Part shown: positions 6,800 through 15,456 of the stretch, piece after piece
Layout: every line of letters begins with the position of its first letter
How positions within the stretch are numbered: the stretch's first letter is position 1
DNA from: CALLVY01 sp937899855
GTDB lineage: Bacteria > Bacteroidota > Bacteroidia > Chitinophagales > Saprospiraceae
Reading direction: 5' to 3'
Length of the DNA: 36,916 nt
Assembly (NCBI GenBank): GCA_039820405.1
Contig: JBCBQC010000065.1
Coordinates: 1 to 36,916, forward strand
Made by a program: the position numbers and the translations under genes
Notes under the pieces: model-generated
The model's database searches: none
The model's input: the letters and a program-made list of their open reading frames with translations, nothing else
Told to the model about the DNA's origin: nothing

Positions 6800-9612
6800 A
6801 AGCGGCTGTAGTCGTCGACCAGGCTTTCGGGGATAAAGAGGTAGATGACGGCATTGCGGTCGTCCTTATCCACTTCGTCGGTTACGGAGCCTTCCAGGAG
6901 AATGGGTTCGAGTTTGCGCGAGTAAATCGAGATCATTTCGCGGAGGAAGTTGCCGCGTAGGTTGGGCAGGTCTTCGTTGCCAAAGCCTTTGGTGGAGATG
7001 GTGACTTCCTCCGCCTCGGATTCGAAGCGATCGCTGTCGCCTTTGATAGGGAGTACGCTGAAGCGATCGTACATAAATTTGCCATCCAAATTGCCCTTGA
7101 AGGTCTTTTGTCCGGTGATGTCGGCACTGCCCTGGACAAAAAGTTTGATGCCATCCCGCTCGGCTTTGCGAAGGGCGTGGAGGGCCTCGGTGACGAAGGC
7201 CCCGATGACGGAACCGTAGTTGTCGCGGAAGTCGCCCTTGTCCATGTAGTATTCGCCGGGGCCAAAAAGCAATTTCACCTTTTTGCTGGCATCCTTGAGC
7301 TGCACCTGGAAGTAACGCCCCCGGTACCCCTCTACGACTTCATCGTCGGGGTGGAAAACGGCTTTCCAGTAATCGCGTTCCACTTCAAAATCCTCGGACC
7401 ATTCCTGAGGGGTCACGGGTTCCAGCTTAACGTCCTCGCCCAGTTGCTCCTGCAAGACCTTTTCCTCTTCCGCCAGGACTTCGGTCTGTTCGGCCTCTTC
7501 CTCGATCTCTTGCTCCACGGCTTTGGTCTCCGTCTCCAATTCTTCCTGCTGCGCTTCGTTTTGCTCGCACTCGTGCTCGAGTTCTTCCACTTCCTTTTCG
7601 GTCGTGGTCTGTTCCGCTTCGATGTCCTTGAGTTTATCTAAAAGGTCCTGGAGGTCCACGCAGCGACTCTGGTCCTCAAACAGTCGGAAGCGATCGAGCA
7701 GTTGGTTGATGTCCTGGGTCAGGTCACTGGCCGTTCCCGTGGCTTGATCGATTTTGTCCTGCAAGCCCGATTTTTGGAGGAGGAGGGCTACGGCCTCGTC
7801 TTTGAGCTGATCGATCGCGGTGTTGCGCTGATCGTAGAGGTCTTTGGCCTGATCGATCCTGCCGTCGAGCGCTTCTACTTTTTCCTGGAGTTCGGATTTT
7901 TTCCCCGTCAGGATTTCGACGATGGAGCCGATGGCCGTCGCCTTGTCCGAGAGTTCATCGAGTTTGTCGAGGGCCCGGCCGGCGGGGGGCGTCCCGTCCT
8001 TCCCGGCTTTGAGGTCCTTTTGGAACAGCTTGATGCCTTTCAGCTTGTCCAACAGGCGGCCCGGCCATTTTTTGACTTGGTCCATCTTTTCGTTCAGCAC
8101 CGTCTGCGCCTGGCTGATGGGAACGTATCGGTCGTAGATTTTTTTGAGGTCGTCCTCACAGATTTTCAGCTGATCGTCCAGGGCGGTCTCCTCGGGCAAC
8201 TGGGTCAACTGATCTAGGACCGCATCCAATTGGTTTTCCTCTTCCTGAGCGGCTTTTACCTCCTCTTCGACGGCCTGGGTCGCCTCTTGTAGTTCATCGG
8301 CTTGGGTCTGGAGGTCCTCGTTGGTGGCCTCCAAGTCCCTCAGGCGATCCTCCAGGTCCTGCTTTTCCTTTTCCAGATCAGCCAGCTTTTCGAGGATTTT
8401 GTCCTTGCGATCCTCCTCGTCCTCCAACTGGTCCTGAAATTTGCGGGCTCGATCTTCCAGCTTGGCCACTTCCTCTTCCAGTTGATCGATGATCTTCTTG
8501 GGCTGGTCGGCCAGTTTTTCGAGCAACTCTTTTTTCTTTTGGTCCAGCTCCGCTAGGGTTTGCGCCAGGTCCCCCGCGTTTTGGTCGCGCTCGTTCAGCT
8601 TATCGCCCAATTTGTCGACCTGATTGGCAAAGTCCTGGGCTCGGTTGTCGAGTTTTTTGCCCTCATCCACCAGGTTCTGGGCTTGGTCTTTGAGTTTTTT
8701 ACCCCGTCCAAAGAGGCCCTTGATTTTGTCAAAGAGGCCCAGCTTAGGGAATTTGAGTTTGACGTTGAGCAAATTGCCCAGCAGGTCGCCAATCTTTCCG
8801 ACGCTGGACAGGAGGCCCGCGGGGTTGGGCAAAAAGGCGGCCACTAGGGGGCTAAATGCGGAGAGGAAATTTTTGAGGCCTTCGAATTTGGGCCGCGCCG
8901 CTTTGAGATCGTTCGTCAGGCGAGCTACCTTTTGCTGGGCGGGATTACCGACGGGCAGTTGGGCGATCTTATCCTGGAGGTTTTCGACCCGCTGCTTTTT
9001 GCTCATCTTGTTGCGGGGCTTGTACGCTTTGGGAGGTTTTAGGTCTTTGAGCATCTGTCCTTTCTCATCAAAATACCCCAAGGCCAGCCCCAAGTCTTGG
9101 TATTCCCGCTTGGTATCCGTCACGGGCGTTCCGCCCTTTTTTTCGGTAGAACGCACCCGCTCGGGACACTGGCTTTCCATCCGCCGGGCCAGGTTGATGC
9201 CCCGGCGGCTACTCCGAAAGCCGTTGCGAACAATCTGACGCGCCGCGGCGGGATCGTCCTTTTCGACGAAGGCTTTGAAGTCGGGGTTGTCGAGAAACTC
9301 CTGGCCAAAGGCACTTTCCAGTTGGTAGTACCGCAGACAGCTTTCGCCACCGAGTTGAAAAGCATCGTACTTTTCGCGCCAGTCGAGGTTGGCGTAGGAA
9401 CTGTTCCGGATGGTGCGAAAATTCACGTAGGCCTGTTTGAAGCGATCGGTGCGTTTTTGGGATGGAATCGGCGGCAGGGTCGATTCGTCGAGTTGGATGT
9501 CAAAGATGCGCTCCGGGCAATCGCCCTCTTTACAGATGGCATCGGGCGCCGGTTGAGCGGCGAGGGGAAGTACCGGCAGGCAGAGGCACATGGCGAGTAA
9601 GGTACGAATCAT
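6796..9612 (-). CDS. Secreted long coiled-coil protein with OmpA-like C-terminal region
   Basis: This 938-residue protein starts with a Sec signal peptide (MIRTLLAMCLCLPVLPLAAQ). A globular N-terminal part of about 200 residues contains Cys27/Cys32 and others. A hydrophobic patch near residues 240-280 (FLSAFSPLVAAFLPNPAGLL) leads into a very long Leu/Glu/Lys/Asp/Gln-rich coiled coil, about 290-735, full of heptads such as LEDRLRDLEATNEDLQTQAD. The last 200 residues (KLFVQGSADITG, NLRGNFLREMI, DKDDRNAVIYLFI) loosely follow an OmpA/Pal peptidoglycan-binding domain, including an Arg/Asn-rich final strand; this is inferred. It could be a periplasmic spacer or filament tethered to the cell wall. 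No family name was recognised. The stop overlaps that of the LytTR gene by the four bases CTAG. Confidence 0.8.
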   Translation of the reverse strand: MIRTLLAMCLCLPVLPLAAQPAPDAICKEGDCPERIFDIQLDESTLPPIPSQKRTDRFKQAYVNFRTIRNSSYANLDWREKYDAFQLGGESCLRYYQLESAFGQEFLDNPDFKAFVEKDDPAAARQIVRNGFRSSRRGINLARRMESQCPERVRSTEKKGGTPVTDTKREYQDLGLALGYFDEKGQMLKDLKPPKAYKPRNKMSKKQRVENLQDKIAQLPVGNPAQQKVARLTNDLKAARPKFEGLKNFLSAFSPLVAAFLPNPAGLLSSVGKIGDLLGNLLNVKLKFPKLGLFDKIKGLFGRGKKLKDQAQNLVDEGKKLDNRAQDFANQVDKLGDKLNERDQNAGDLAQTLAELDQKKKELLEKLADQPKKIIDQLEEEVAKLEDRARKFQDQLEDEEDRKDKILEKLADLEKEKQDLEDRLRDLEATNEDLQTQADELQEATQAVEEEVKAAQEEENQLDAVLDQLTQLPEETALDDQLKICEDDLKKIYDRYVPISQAQTVLNEKMDQVKKWPGRLLDKLKGIKLFQKDLKAGKDGTPPAGRALDKLDELSDKATAIGSIVEILTGKKSELQEKVEALDGRIDQAKDLYDQRNTAIDQLKDEAVALLLQKSGLQDKIDQATGTASDLTQDINQLLDRFRLFEDQSRCVDLQDLLDKLKDIEAEQTTTEKEVEELEHECEQNEAQQEELETETKAVEQEIEEEAEQTEVLAEEEKVLQEQLGEDVKLEPVTPQEWSEDFEVERDYWKAVFHPDDEVVEGYRGRYFQVQLKDASKKVKLLFGPGEYYMDKGDFRDNYGSVIGAFVTEALHALRKAERDGIKLFVQGSADITGQKTFKGNLDGKFMYDRFSVLPIKGDSDRFESEAEEVTISTKGFGNEDLPNLRGNFLREMISIYSRKLEPILLEGSVTDEVDKDDRNAVIYLFIPESLVDDYSRF

Positions 9613-9648
9613 CGCGGTGTCTATTTAATTGGGAAAAATAAAACAGGC

Positions 9649-9801
9649 CTAAAAATACGTCGACTTCCCCAGGATGCCACCACCGGTACCGGATTTGTTC
9701 TGAACGGCGGCCCTGCTGTTCTGAGTGGTAGGGCCAGCGGTGGAGCCCCCAACTAAAAATGCCCCAAAGCTGCCGGTGGCACCTTCAGGGCATGGGTACA
9801 T
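9649..9801 (-). CDS. Possible 50-residue Gly/Ser/Thr-rich small protein
   Basis: An ATG at 9801 opens 50 codons to a TAG at 9649, filling most of the gap between the LRR gene (stop 28 bases upstream) and the coiled-coil gene (start 37 bases downstream), all on one strand. The peptide begins MYPCPEGATGSFGAFLVGG and ends in KSGTGGGILGKSTYF. It is rich in Gly, Thr, Ser and Asn/Gln, with one Cys and no signal peptide. The frame has a stop 11 codons before the ATG and no alternative start. The non-random composition and snug spacing favour a real gene, but no family was recognised; it could also be the relic of a longer gene. Confidence 0.4.
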   Translation of the reverse strand: MYPCPEGATGSFGAFLVGGSTAGPTTQNSRAAVQNKSGTGGGILGKSTYF

Positions 9802-9828
9802 GTACTCGCGTGGATCACGAATATCTAA

Positions 9829-11145
9829 TTACTCTATCACAAACGTCGCGTACTGGATTTGCCCGTCGCGCCATTCGATCCGCAATTGGTAGTGCCCGCT
9901 GGCAAGCTCCCCAACCGAGATGGCGGCGGTGGGATCAACCGGGTGTACCTGCCCCAGGGCAGAGATGATGTGGAGAGTCCGGGGCTCCTCCGGGGTGTCT
10001 AGGTAGAGCCATTCCCGGCTCGGGTTGGGATAGAGTTGTACCACGGCTTGAGCAAGCTCTTGGGTGCTCACCGTGGTACAGTTGGTGGAAAAAGTGATGG
10101 GATTATTGATGTTGGTCCAGTTGGCCGTCGCGTAGTCGACCTCGTCGACATTGATACAGCTCAGAGCCGGAAGGTTAAGTGCGAAGAAGGCATCGGTCGC
10201 GATTTTGGCATTGTGGCCGTTGCGCAGATCGACCTCCGTAAGGAGCAGATTATTCGAAAAGTACAGGGTCTGCAGATCGGGATTGCCCGATAGGTCCAGG
10301 GTGGTCAGCCGATTGGAATTGAGGTTGAGGGCTTGCAAATTGGCATTTTGGCTTAGGTCAATGCTTTCCAGTTGGTTTTCGGCCAAATAGACCTGGACCA
10401 GACTGGAAGTGGCCGGCAGGTCGATCGACTTGAGTTGGTTGGTATTGATCGACAACAACTGTAGCTGGGTATTTTGGCGCAGGTCGATCGTGGTGAGTTG
10501 GTTGCGGTAAAAGTACAACTCCACCAGGTCGGTATTGGCAGTCAGGTCGATGGTGGAAAGGTCGTTGTTGGTGACATCCAGATGGGTCAACAGGGTGTTT
10601 TGGGAGAGGTCCAAGCTACTGATTTGGTTGTTGCCGCAGTACAGACGGCGGAGGTTGACGAAAGCTTCGATACCCGTCAGGTCAGCGATGTTCTTGTTTT
10701 CGACGCTCAAGGCGACGACGATGGGCTGACTGGCTTCCTCACAGTCGATCTCCCCATCGCCATTGGTATTGATGGAAGAATTGGCGAGGAGGATGTTTTT
10801 GAAATTGACGTCCGGGATGTCCACGACGCAGGGAGTGGCCGTACCAACACTACCCTTGAGATCGACGGCACCGAATGGGTAGTCCACATTACCCAAGTCG
10901 GTCAACGGAAGGTGCTGACCAGGGTCAGTGGCCGTCCGTTGATTGCCGTCGATCCGCGGGGCCGCGAGCTGATCATTAGAGCAGCGGGCGGTAGCCCCGA
11001 CGGGCGGGTTAGCGATCAAGCAAAAAGAGGGTTTGGAATTGGTGCTGGGCACCGTATCGCCGCTGCCGGTTCGTGAATGACCGAGCAGCTGGGTGGCGAT
11101 CAGGGACGGAACAATAATTCCGAATAAGAGTAAGCATCTTTTCAT
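9829..11145 (-). CDS. Secreted leucine-rich-repeat protein with T9SS sorting domain
   Basis: The start is placed at the ATG at 11145, giving a signal peptide MKRCLLLFGIIVPSLIATQ; an ATG eight codons earlier (11169) is possible. A region with an EF-hand-like loop (NTNGDGEIDCEEA) is followed by about eight LRRs of 21 residues (for example LTHLDVTNNDLSTIDLTANT, LQALNLNSNRLTTLDLSGNP). The last 75 residues (VVQLYPNPSREWLYLD to YATFVIE) form a type IX secretion C-terminal sorting domain, so the product is exported and anchored or released at the surface. It follows the LytTR response-regulator gene by 100 bases on the same strand and could be in its operon or regulon. Likely roles are adhesion or protein binding; the ligand is unknown. 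Confidence 0.87.
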   Translation of the reverse strand: MKRCLLLFGIIVPSLIATQLLGHSRTGSGDTVPSTNSKPSFCLIANPPVGATARCSNDQLAAPRIDGNQRTATDPGQHLPLTDLGNVDYPFGAVDLKGSVGTATPCVVDIPDVNFKNILLANSSINTNGDGEIDCEEASQPIVVALSVENKNIADLTGIEAFVNLRRLYCGNNQISSLDLSQNTLLTHLDVTNNDLSTIDLTANTDLVELYFYRNQLTTIDLRQNTQLQLLSINTNQLKSIDLPATSSLVQVYLAENQLESIDLSQNANLQALNLNSNRLTTLDLSGNPDLQTLYFSNNLLLTEVDLRNGHNAKIATDAFFALNLPALSCINVDEVDYATANWTNINNPITFSTNCTTVSTQELAQAVVQLYPNPSREWLYLDTPEEPRTLHIISALGQVHPVDPTAAISVGELASGHYQLRIEWRDGQIQYATFVIE

Positions 11146-11245
11146 GTCGATGGGATTGTAATTTTCCATAAAGGTCTGCCAATCGACTCGAAGGAACCAG
11201 CCCGGCTTGCTAAAATGCCGTTTTGAGTTGCTGAAGGGGCCGTCC

Positions 11246-11992
11246 TCACAAATTTTGGACGATGCTCAGGAACTCTTCCTTTTTATCCTTGGCCACGGAT
11301 ACGCTGAGGCCATTGTCCATCAGGATGTAGCCGCCGTCTTTTTTGACGTACTGCTTGATGTAGCTGAGGTTGATGAGGTAGGAGCGGTGGGGGCGGTAAA
11401 AGGTGGGGACGGTCGCGAGGATCTCCACGAAGTGCTTGAGGGGTTTGCTGATCAAAAATTCCTCACTGCGGGTACACACTTGGGTGTACATGCCATTGGC
11501 CTTGAGCAGGATGACTTCATCGAAGGCGACGAAGTGGATGCCTTCGGCGACGGGGAGGGCCAGTTTGCCAAAGCTCGTGGCCGAGAGGGCTTGCCGGAGT
11601 TGTTCCAGTTTTTGGTGGATTTGTCCTTTGTCGATGATGCGGCGCGCCTTCTCGACGGCCTCCCGAACCTGGCGCGGCCGGACGGGCTTGAGTAGGTAGC
11701 TGACGGCGGAGAGCTCGAAGGCCTGGAGGGCGTAGTCGTGGTGGGCGGTGGTAAAGATAAGCTCAAAGTCAAATTGCTCGCGGTCGATAAAGTCGACGAT
11801 CTCCAGCCCCGAGTGCTCCGGCATCCGGATGTCGAGGAAGACGAGGGCGGGCCGCTCGGCCTTGATCCGCTCGACCCCCGCCAGGAGGTCCGCCGCTTCC
11901 TCAATGTGGCTAACCGCCGGACAATTTTCTTCCAGAATTACCCGCAGTAAACGCCGGGCTTTGGGTTCGTCGTCGATGATGATTACTTTCAT
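11246..11992 (-). CDS. LytTR-family response regulator
   Basis: This 248-residue protein has an intact receiver at residues 1-120: the acidic pair Asp7/Asp8 (IIIDDEP), phospho-acceptor Asp54 (LVFLDIRMPEHSG), Thr81/82 and Lys102 (YLLKPVRP). A LytTR DNA-binding domain occupies about 145-248 (VILLKANGMYTQVCT, FYRPHRSYLINLSYI). The ATG lies 2 bases after the stop of the sensor kinase gene, so the two are a cotranscribed pair. After phosphorylation by that kinase it should bind paired direct repeats as a dimer. It contrasts with the Asp-less LytTR protein encoded at 6056-6799. Confidence 0.95.
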   Translation of the reverse strand: MKVIIIDDEPKARRLLRVILEENCPAVSHIEEAADLLAGVERIKAERPALVFLDIRMPEHSGLEIVDFIDREQFDFELIFTTAHHDYALQAFELSAVSYLLKPVRPRQVREAVEKARRIIDKGQIHQKLEQLRQALSATSFGKLALPVAEGIHFVAFDEVILLKANGMYTQVCTRSEEFLISKPLKHFVEILATVPTFYRPHRSYLINLSYIKQYVKKDGGYILMDNGLSVSVAKDKKEEFLSIVQNL

Positions 11993-11994
11993 GA

Positions 11995-14937
11995 CTATTC
12001 ATTTAATTGCCAAGGAATGCGCAAGTGAACACGGGTGCCCCGGGCACGCCCCTCCGCATCGTACAAATCTTCGATATGCACCCCAATCCGTTCGGATTGC
12101 CCCCGATTCAACAAGGACAAGCGATCCGAAGTCGCTCGGGTCGCAAAGGACTGGTATTTTTTTTCCGACAATTGGTAGGCCTGCGCCCGCCGTCGCCCAA
12201 TTCCGTTGTCGGTAATCGTGCAGTGCAATTCCGCCGCCGCCGCATCCACCACAAATACCACCCGCAAACGCCGGTCGGACTTCTTGTGCAGTAGCCCGTG
12301 CTTGAGGGCGTTTTCGACGTAGGGCTGGATCAACATGGTGGGAACAAACAGCTGCTCGGCCTCCTCCTCGGATAGGGGTAGTACAATGTCGTAGTGCAAC
12401 AAGTCTTCAAAACGCATTTGCTCCAGGTCGAGGTACATTCGCAGACAGTCCACCTCCTCCCTAAGGGAAATGACCCCCAAGCTGCTGTGCCGCAAGTAGG
12501 CGCGAATCAGGTCGGCAAATTTACCCAGGTAATCGCTGGCCAGGTATTTTTCGTTGAGGATGATGTATTCCTGGATGGAATTCAGGGCGTTGAAGATAAA
12601 GTGTGGGTTCATTTGCGAACGCAAGTTCTCCAATTGGAGGGTCACCATTTTTTTGTCCTGCTCCACCTGATGCAATACCAGTCGCTGGCGCTCTTCTCGC
12701 TGCCGCGTGTAGCGGTAGAGGATCAAGGTGGCCGACAGGATTACCAGCACGATAAACCACCACCGTTGCCAAAAAGGTGCCCGTACCCAAAGCAGTACGC
12801 TCCGGGTGGAAGACACTTGCTGGTTGCTGCGATTGACGGCCCGCACTTCAAAACGGTGACGGCCGCTGGACAAGCTGTTGTAGGTCACGTGGTCGATGCC
12901 TGGCTCCAGGTTCGTCCACGAGCCCGCCGTTTTTCCCCACAACCGACACTGGTAATAGATGTTGTCCGCCGATCGAAAACCGTTGGCGAAAAAGTCAAAG
13001 CGCACTTTGTTTTGATTGGGCGCTAATTCGTAGCGATCGTGGATGCTGGTGTCGCGATCGGCAATCCGAACCCGGCGTAGGTAGAGCTGTGGAGCTTTGC
13101 TTTTCTTAAAAACCGTTTCCTTATCGACGACGAACAAGCCCTTTTCCCCCGCAAACACCACCCGTTCGCCCAACACCTCGATCCCCGCAATGCGGTAAGT
13201 GGGAATGCCCTCGGCGACGGTAAGCACGGGGCCCCCACTCCGCCCCGGATGAAAATACTGGAGGCCCTCATCCGTCACCAACCACAGGTGTTCTCCATCC
13301 GCTTTGAGGTAGGTCACTTGATCCGAAAGCAGCCCATCGCTCGCTCGCAGGTTAGCGGCGACCCGCCCCTCTTCCAAACGCAAAATCCCATCGGTAAAAG
13401 TACTCCCCCAAACGCTGCCGTCGCGGGTCTGACCAAAGGAGGTGGCGAATAAGTCCTTCCCCCGCCAACGGACCTCCTGCGCCCGCCCCTCCCGATCGTA
13501 GTAAATCAACCGATCGTTGTAGGACACGTAAATGCCCTGGTTTACCGTATCGTAATGCGCACGGTGGGCCCGGTGGTGACGCAAAAAGCGGGTCTCCAAC
13601 AAGTCCCCTTCCGCATCAAAACGGACGATTCGCGCGCTGCTGTAGTTGAGCACCAGCAGCTCGGCCTCCGACAGGGGTAGAATGGCTTTGGCACCGTGAA
13701 AAAGCAGGAGGGGCTCCTCCGGCCTCAGGGCCTCTTCGGTGAGGCGCAAGGAGCCGTTGGGCAGATTGACGGAAATCCAGCCGGCGGGCATCTTGGCCAG
13801 ACTGATGATGGGAAAGTCGTCCGCCTCCCGCCGTTGCCGTACGCGCCCCCGCTCAAAGTCGTATTCGAACACTTCGCCCCGATCGGTCCCGTAGAGTACC
13901 CGCGCTGTATCCAGCGGTACCAGGGCGCTGATGAGCCCCGTTTGCGGTTGGTCGGCGGGCTGGCGGATGGCCATGTTGGGAATGACGTAGATGCCCCGTT
14001 TGAGGGTACTAATCCAGTAGTTTTGATCCTTGTCAATCAAAAAATCCGTCACGAAACGCTCCGCCAGGTAAGTCGCCCGGGCCCGCAATCGACCCTCGAT
14101 GAAATCGTAGACCCGTAGCCCCCCGGCGGTACAAAACCAGAGTTGATCGTCCAGCACCCGAACGTCGACGATGCGTTGCTGGGACAGGATCGGAGGGAGA
14201 GCCACTTGGGTAAAACCCGTCGGAGCCCGGTCCGGGCGGTAAAACAATTCGTTGTGAGCAAGGCGCTTGACACAAAAAAAGCCCTCGGTATTGCGAAACA
14301 AAAAACTGCTGCCCAGCTCCGTGTAGACCGAAGCGAGCAGGGCCTCATCCCACGTCGACGCCACCCGCCCCTCCTCCGAAATTTCGATCAAGTCCGGTCC
14401 GCAATTGAACCAAACCTTCTCCTCCGTCACGAAGGGTCGACCAATCCGGTAGGGAGATTCGTAAAGCACTTCCGTGGTACGAGTGGCGAGCGATACGGAA
14501 AATACCTGATTGTCGGCAAAGACGTAGATGTGGCTTTTCCGCACCACGAAATCCGCCAGCTTGGACGGCAGTTGATCCCCAAAGTCCGCGAAGTGATAAA
14601 GGCTATCGGCCCGATGGTAAAACAGCTGTCCCGAAATATTGATGCACCACAGTCGATCGAGCGAGTCGGCCTGGAGGTAAAAAACCGACAGCCCTTTCTT
14701 TTCGCTGTTGCTAAAATACGTCGAGCGTTGGCCGTCGTAGCGAAAGAGCCCCTTGTCGGCTGCCAACCAGAAAAAGCCCCGCTCGTCTTCGTGCAGGTCG
14801 TAGATGGCCAAATCGTTGAGGCCATCTTTCTCCCCCAAGGCAACAACGACGGGTTGCTGGGCCCGGGCCAGTCCGACCCCCAGGCTCAACAGCAGCAATA
14901 GCCAGCTACCCCATTTTATCAAGTTGTACCCGTGCAT
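11995..14937 (-). CDS. Two-component-propeller sensor histidine kinase (LytS type)
   Basis: This 980-residue membrane sensor begins with a signal peptide or N-terminal helix (WLLLLLSLGVGLARAQ). About 650 residues of periplasmic beta-propeller repeats of Reg_prop type follow (GLFRYDG, LHEDERGFFWLAADKGL, TRDGSVWGSTFTDGILRL), then a Y_Y_Y-like Ig domain and one membrane helix (RWWFIVLVILSATLILY). The cytoplasmic kinase of the His_kinase/LytS family has the phospho-acceptor His in LRSQMNPHFIFNALNSIQ and the N box in LIQPYVENALKHG, with DNGIGRRRA as G box. It transmits an external signal to the LytTR regulator encoded directly downstream. Despite the SusR-like architecture no polysaccharide-utilisation genes of SusC/D type are adjacent, so the ligand is open. 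Confidence 0.93.
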   Translation of the reverse strand: MHGYNLIKWGSWLLLLLSLGVGLARAQQPVVVALGEKDGLNDLAIYDLHEDERGFFWLAADKGLFRYDGQRSTYFSNSEKKGLSVFYLQADSLDRLWCINISGQLFYHRADSLYHFADFGDQLPSKLADFVVRKSHIYVFADNQVFSVSLATRTTEVLYESPYRIGRPFVTEEKVWFNCGPDLIEISEEGRVASTWDEALLASVYTELGSSFLFRNTEGFFCVKRLAHNELFYRPDRAPTGFTQVALPPILSQQRIVDVRVLDDQLWFCTAGGLRVYDFIEGRLRARATYLAERFVTDFLIDKDQNYWISTLKRGIYVIPNMAIRQPADQPQTGLISALVPLDTARVLYGTDRGEVFEYDFERGRVRQRREADDFPIISLAKMPAGWISVNLPNGSLRLTEEALRPEEPLLLFHGAKAILPLSEAELLVLNYSSARIVRFDAEGDLLETRFLRHHRAHRAHYDTVNQGIYVSYNDRLIYYDREGRAQEVRWRGKDLFATSFGQTRDGSVWGSTFTDGILRLEEGRVAANLRASDGLLSDQVTYLKADGEHLWLVTDEGLQYFHPGRSGGPVLTVAEGIPTYRIAGIEVLGERVVFAGEKGLFVVDKETVFKKSKAPQLYLRRVRIADRDTSIHDRYELAPNQNKVRFDFFANGFRSADNIYYQCRLWGKTAGSWTNLEPGIDHVTYNSLSSGRHRFEVRAVNRSNQQVSSTRSVLLWVRAPFWQRWWFIVLVILSATLILYRYTRQREERQRLVLHQVEQDKKMVTLQLENLRSQMNPHFIFNALNSIQEYIILNEKYLASDYLGKFADLIRAYLRHSSLGVISLREEVDCLRMYLDLEQMRFEDLLHYDIVLPLSEEEAEQLFVPTMLIQPYVENALKHGLLHKKSDRRLRVVFVVDAAAAELHCTITDNGIGRRRAQAYQLSEKKYQSFATRATSDRLSLLNRGQSERIGVHIEDLYDAEGRARGTRVHLRIPWQLNE

Positions 14938-15160
14938 CCCCCGTAGGCTTTATTGAAACGACGACCATCCGGCGGCAGTCAAATAGTAGTAAGGTAGTAC
15001 TTTTATGGCTCCCAGAGTTGAGGCAGCTGCTGAAAAACGCTTTCCAACTTTTAAAGCTTGCCCCAAAGGCGCTGAGACTAGGAAACGACTGAGCAAAGTG
15101 ACGCCTGGATTTCCCGCTAATTATTGGTTTCTTTCCCCTACACCAAAATTCTAATGGCCC

Positions 15161-15403
15161 ATGCCCCGTCCTACTTTTTCCTGGTTGCGCTCCATCGGTC
15201 TGGACCTCCTCGTCGCGGCGGCGGTCCGTACCGATTTGCGGGTAGCCTACGGCCTCACCGTGGTATTCGTCGTCGCCTTGATGTGGATTGCGGGGGAGGC
15301 AAAGCGCCAACGCTGGTATTCCGCGTACCATTTCGATAAAGACCTCATTAAAATTGATGATATCCAGTTCATTTATTTAGATGATTTTGCTTTCTTAAAG
15401 TGA
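15161..15403 (+). CDS. Doubtful 80-residue single-pass membrane protein
   Basis: An ATG-started frame encodes 80 residues with one hydrophobic helix (VAYGLTVVFVVALMWIAG, about 29-46), a basic stretch after it (EAKRQRWY), and an acidic/aromatic tail (KIDDIQFIYLDDFAFLK). The helix with a positively charged flank is protein-like. However, the last third coincides with a shift to AT-rich DNA, codon use is unremarkable and no family was recognised. It may be a small membrane protein, a gene remnant or a chance frame. It lies in the same direction as, and 54 bases upstream of, the lipoprotein gene. Confidence 0.25.
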   Translation: MPRPTFSWLRSIGLDLLVAAAVRTDLRVAYGLTVVFVVALMWIAGEAKRQRWYSAYHFDKDLIKIDDIQFIYLDDFAFLK

Positions 15404-15428
15404 AATAGCCTCCTCATTTCTACCTAGT

Positions 15429-15451
15429 TATAATTGTGGTTTCTACCTTCG
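15429..15451 (+). promoter_or_regulatory. Promoter-like boxes before the BamE-like gene
   Basis: Two overlapping candidates for the Bacteroidota -7 element (TAnnTTTG) occur: TATAATTG at 15429-15436 and TACCTTCG at 15444-15451, each one mismatch from consensus. No clear -33 TTTG pairs with them. The first suits the ATG at 15457, the second a GTG start at 15487. Confidence 0.3.
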
Positions 15452-15456
15452 TACGG

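Larger units (their letters stand above)
14938..15456. other. Intergenic region between the sensor kinase and BamE-like lipoprotein genes
   Basis: About 520 bases separate divergent genes. On the minus strand, TACTATTTG (14980-14988) lies 43 bases before the kinase ATG and may belong to its promoter, but it is not a clean match. Positions 15000-15150 show no convincing gene, hairpin or repeat. An 80-codon frame at 15161-15403 is listed separately. The last 100 bases are AT-rich and hold promoter-like boxes for the lipoprotein gene. Confidence 0.5.

Noticed and set aside
11217..11247. GCCGTTTTG and GCCGTCCTC, 22 bases apart, before the LRR gene
   Set aside because: The first copy resembles the LytTR 9-mer but the second matches poorly, and they lie on the strand opposite to the gene. 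Too weak to call an operator.
14906..15331. 141-codon minus-strand frame upstream of the sensor kinase
   Set aside because: No signal peptide, domain or sensible composition. It overlaps the kinase start and the expected promoter.
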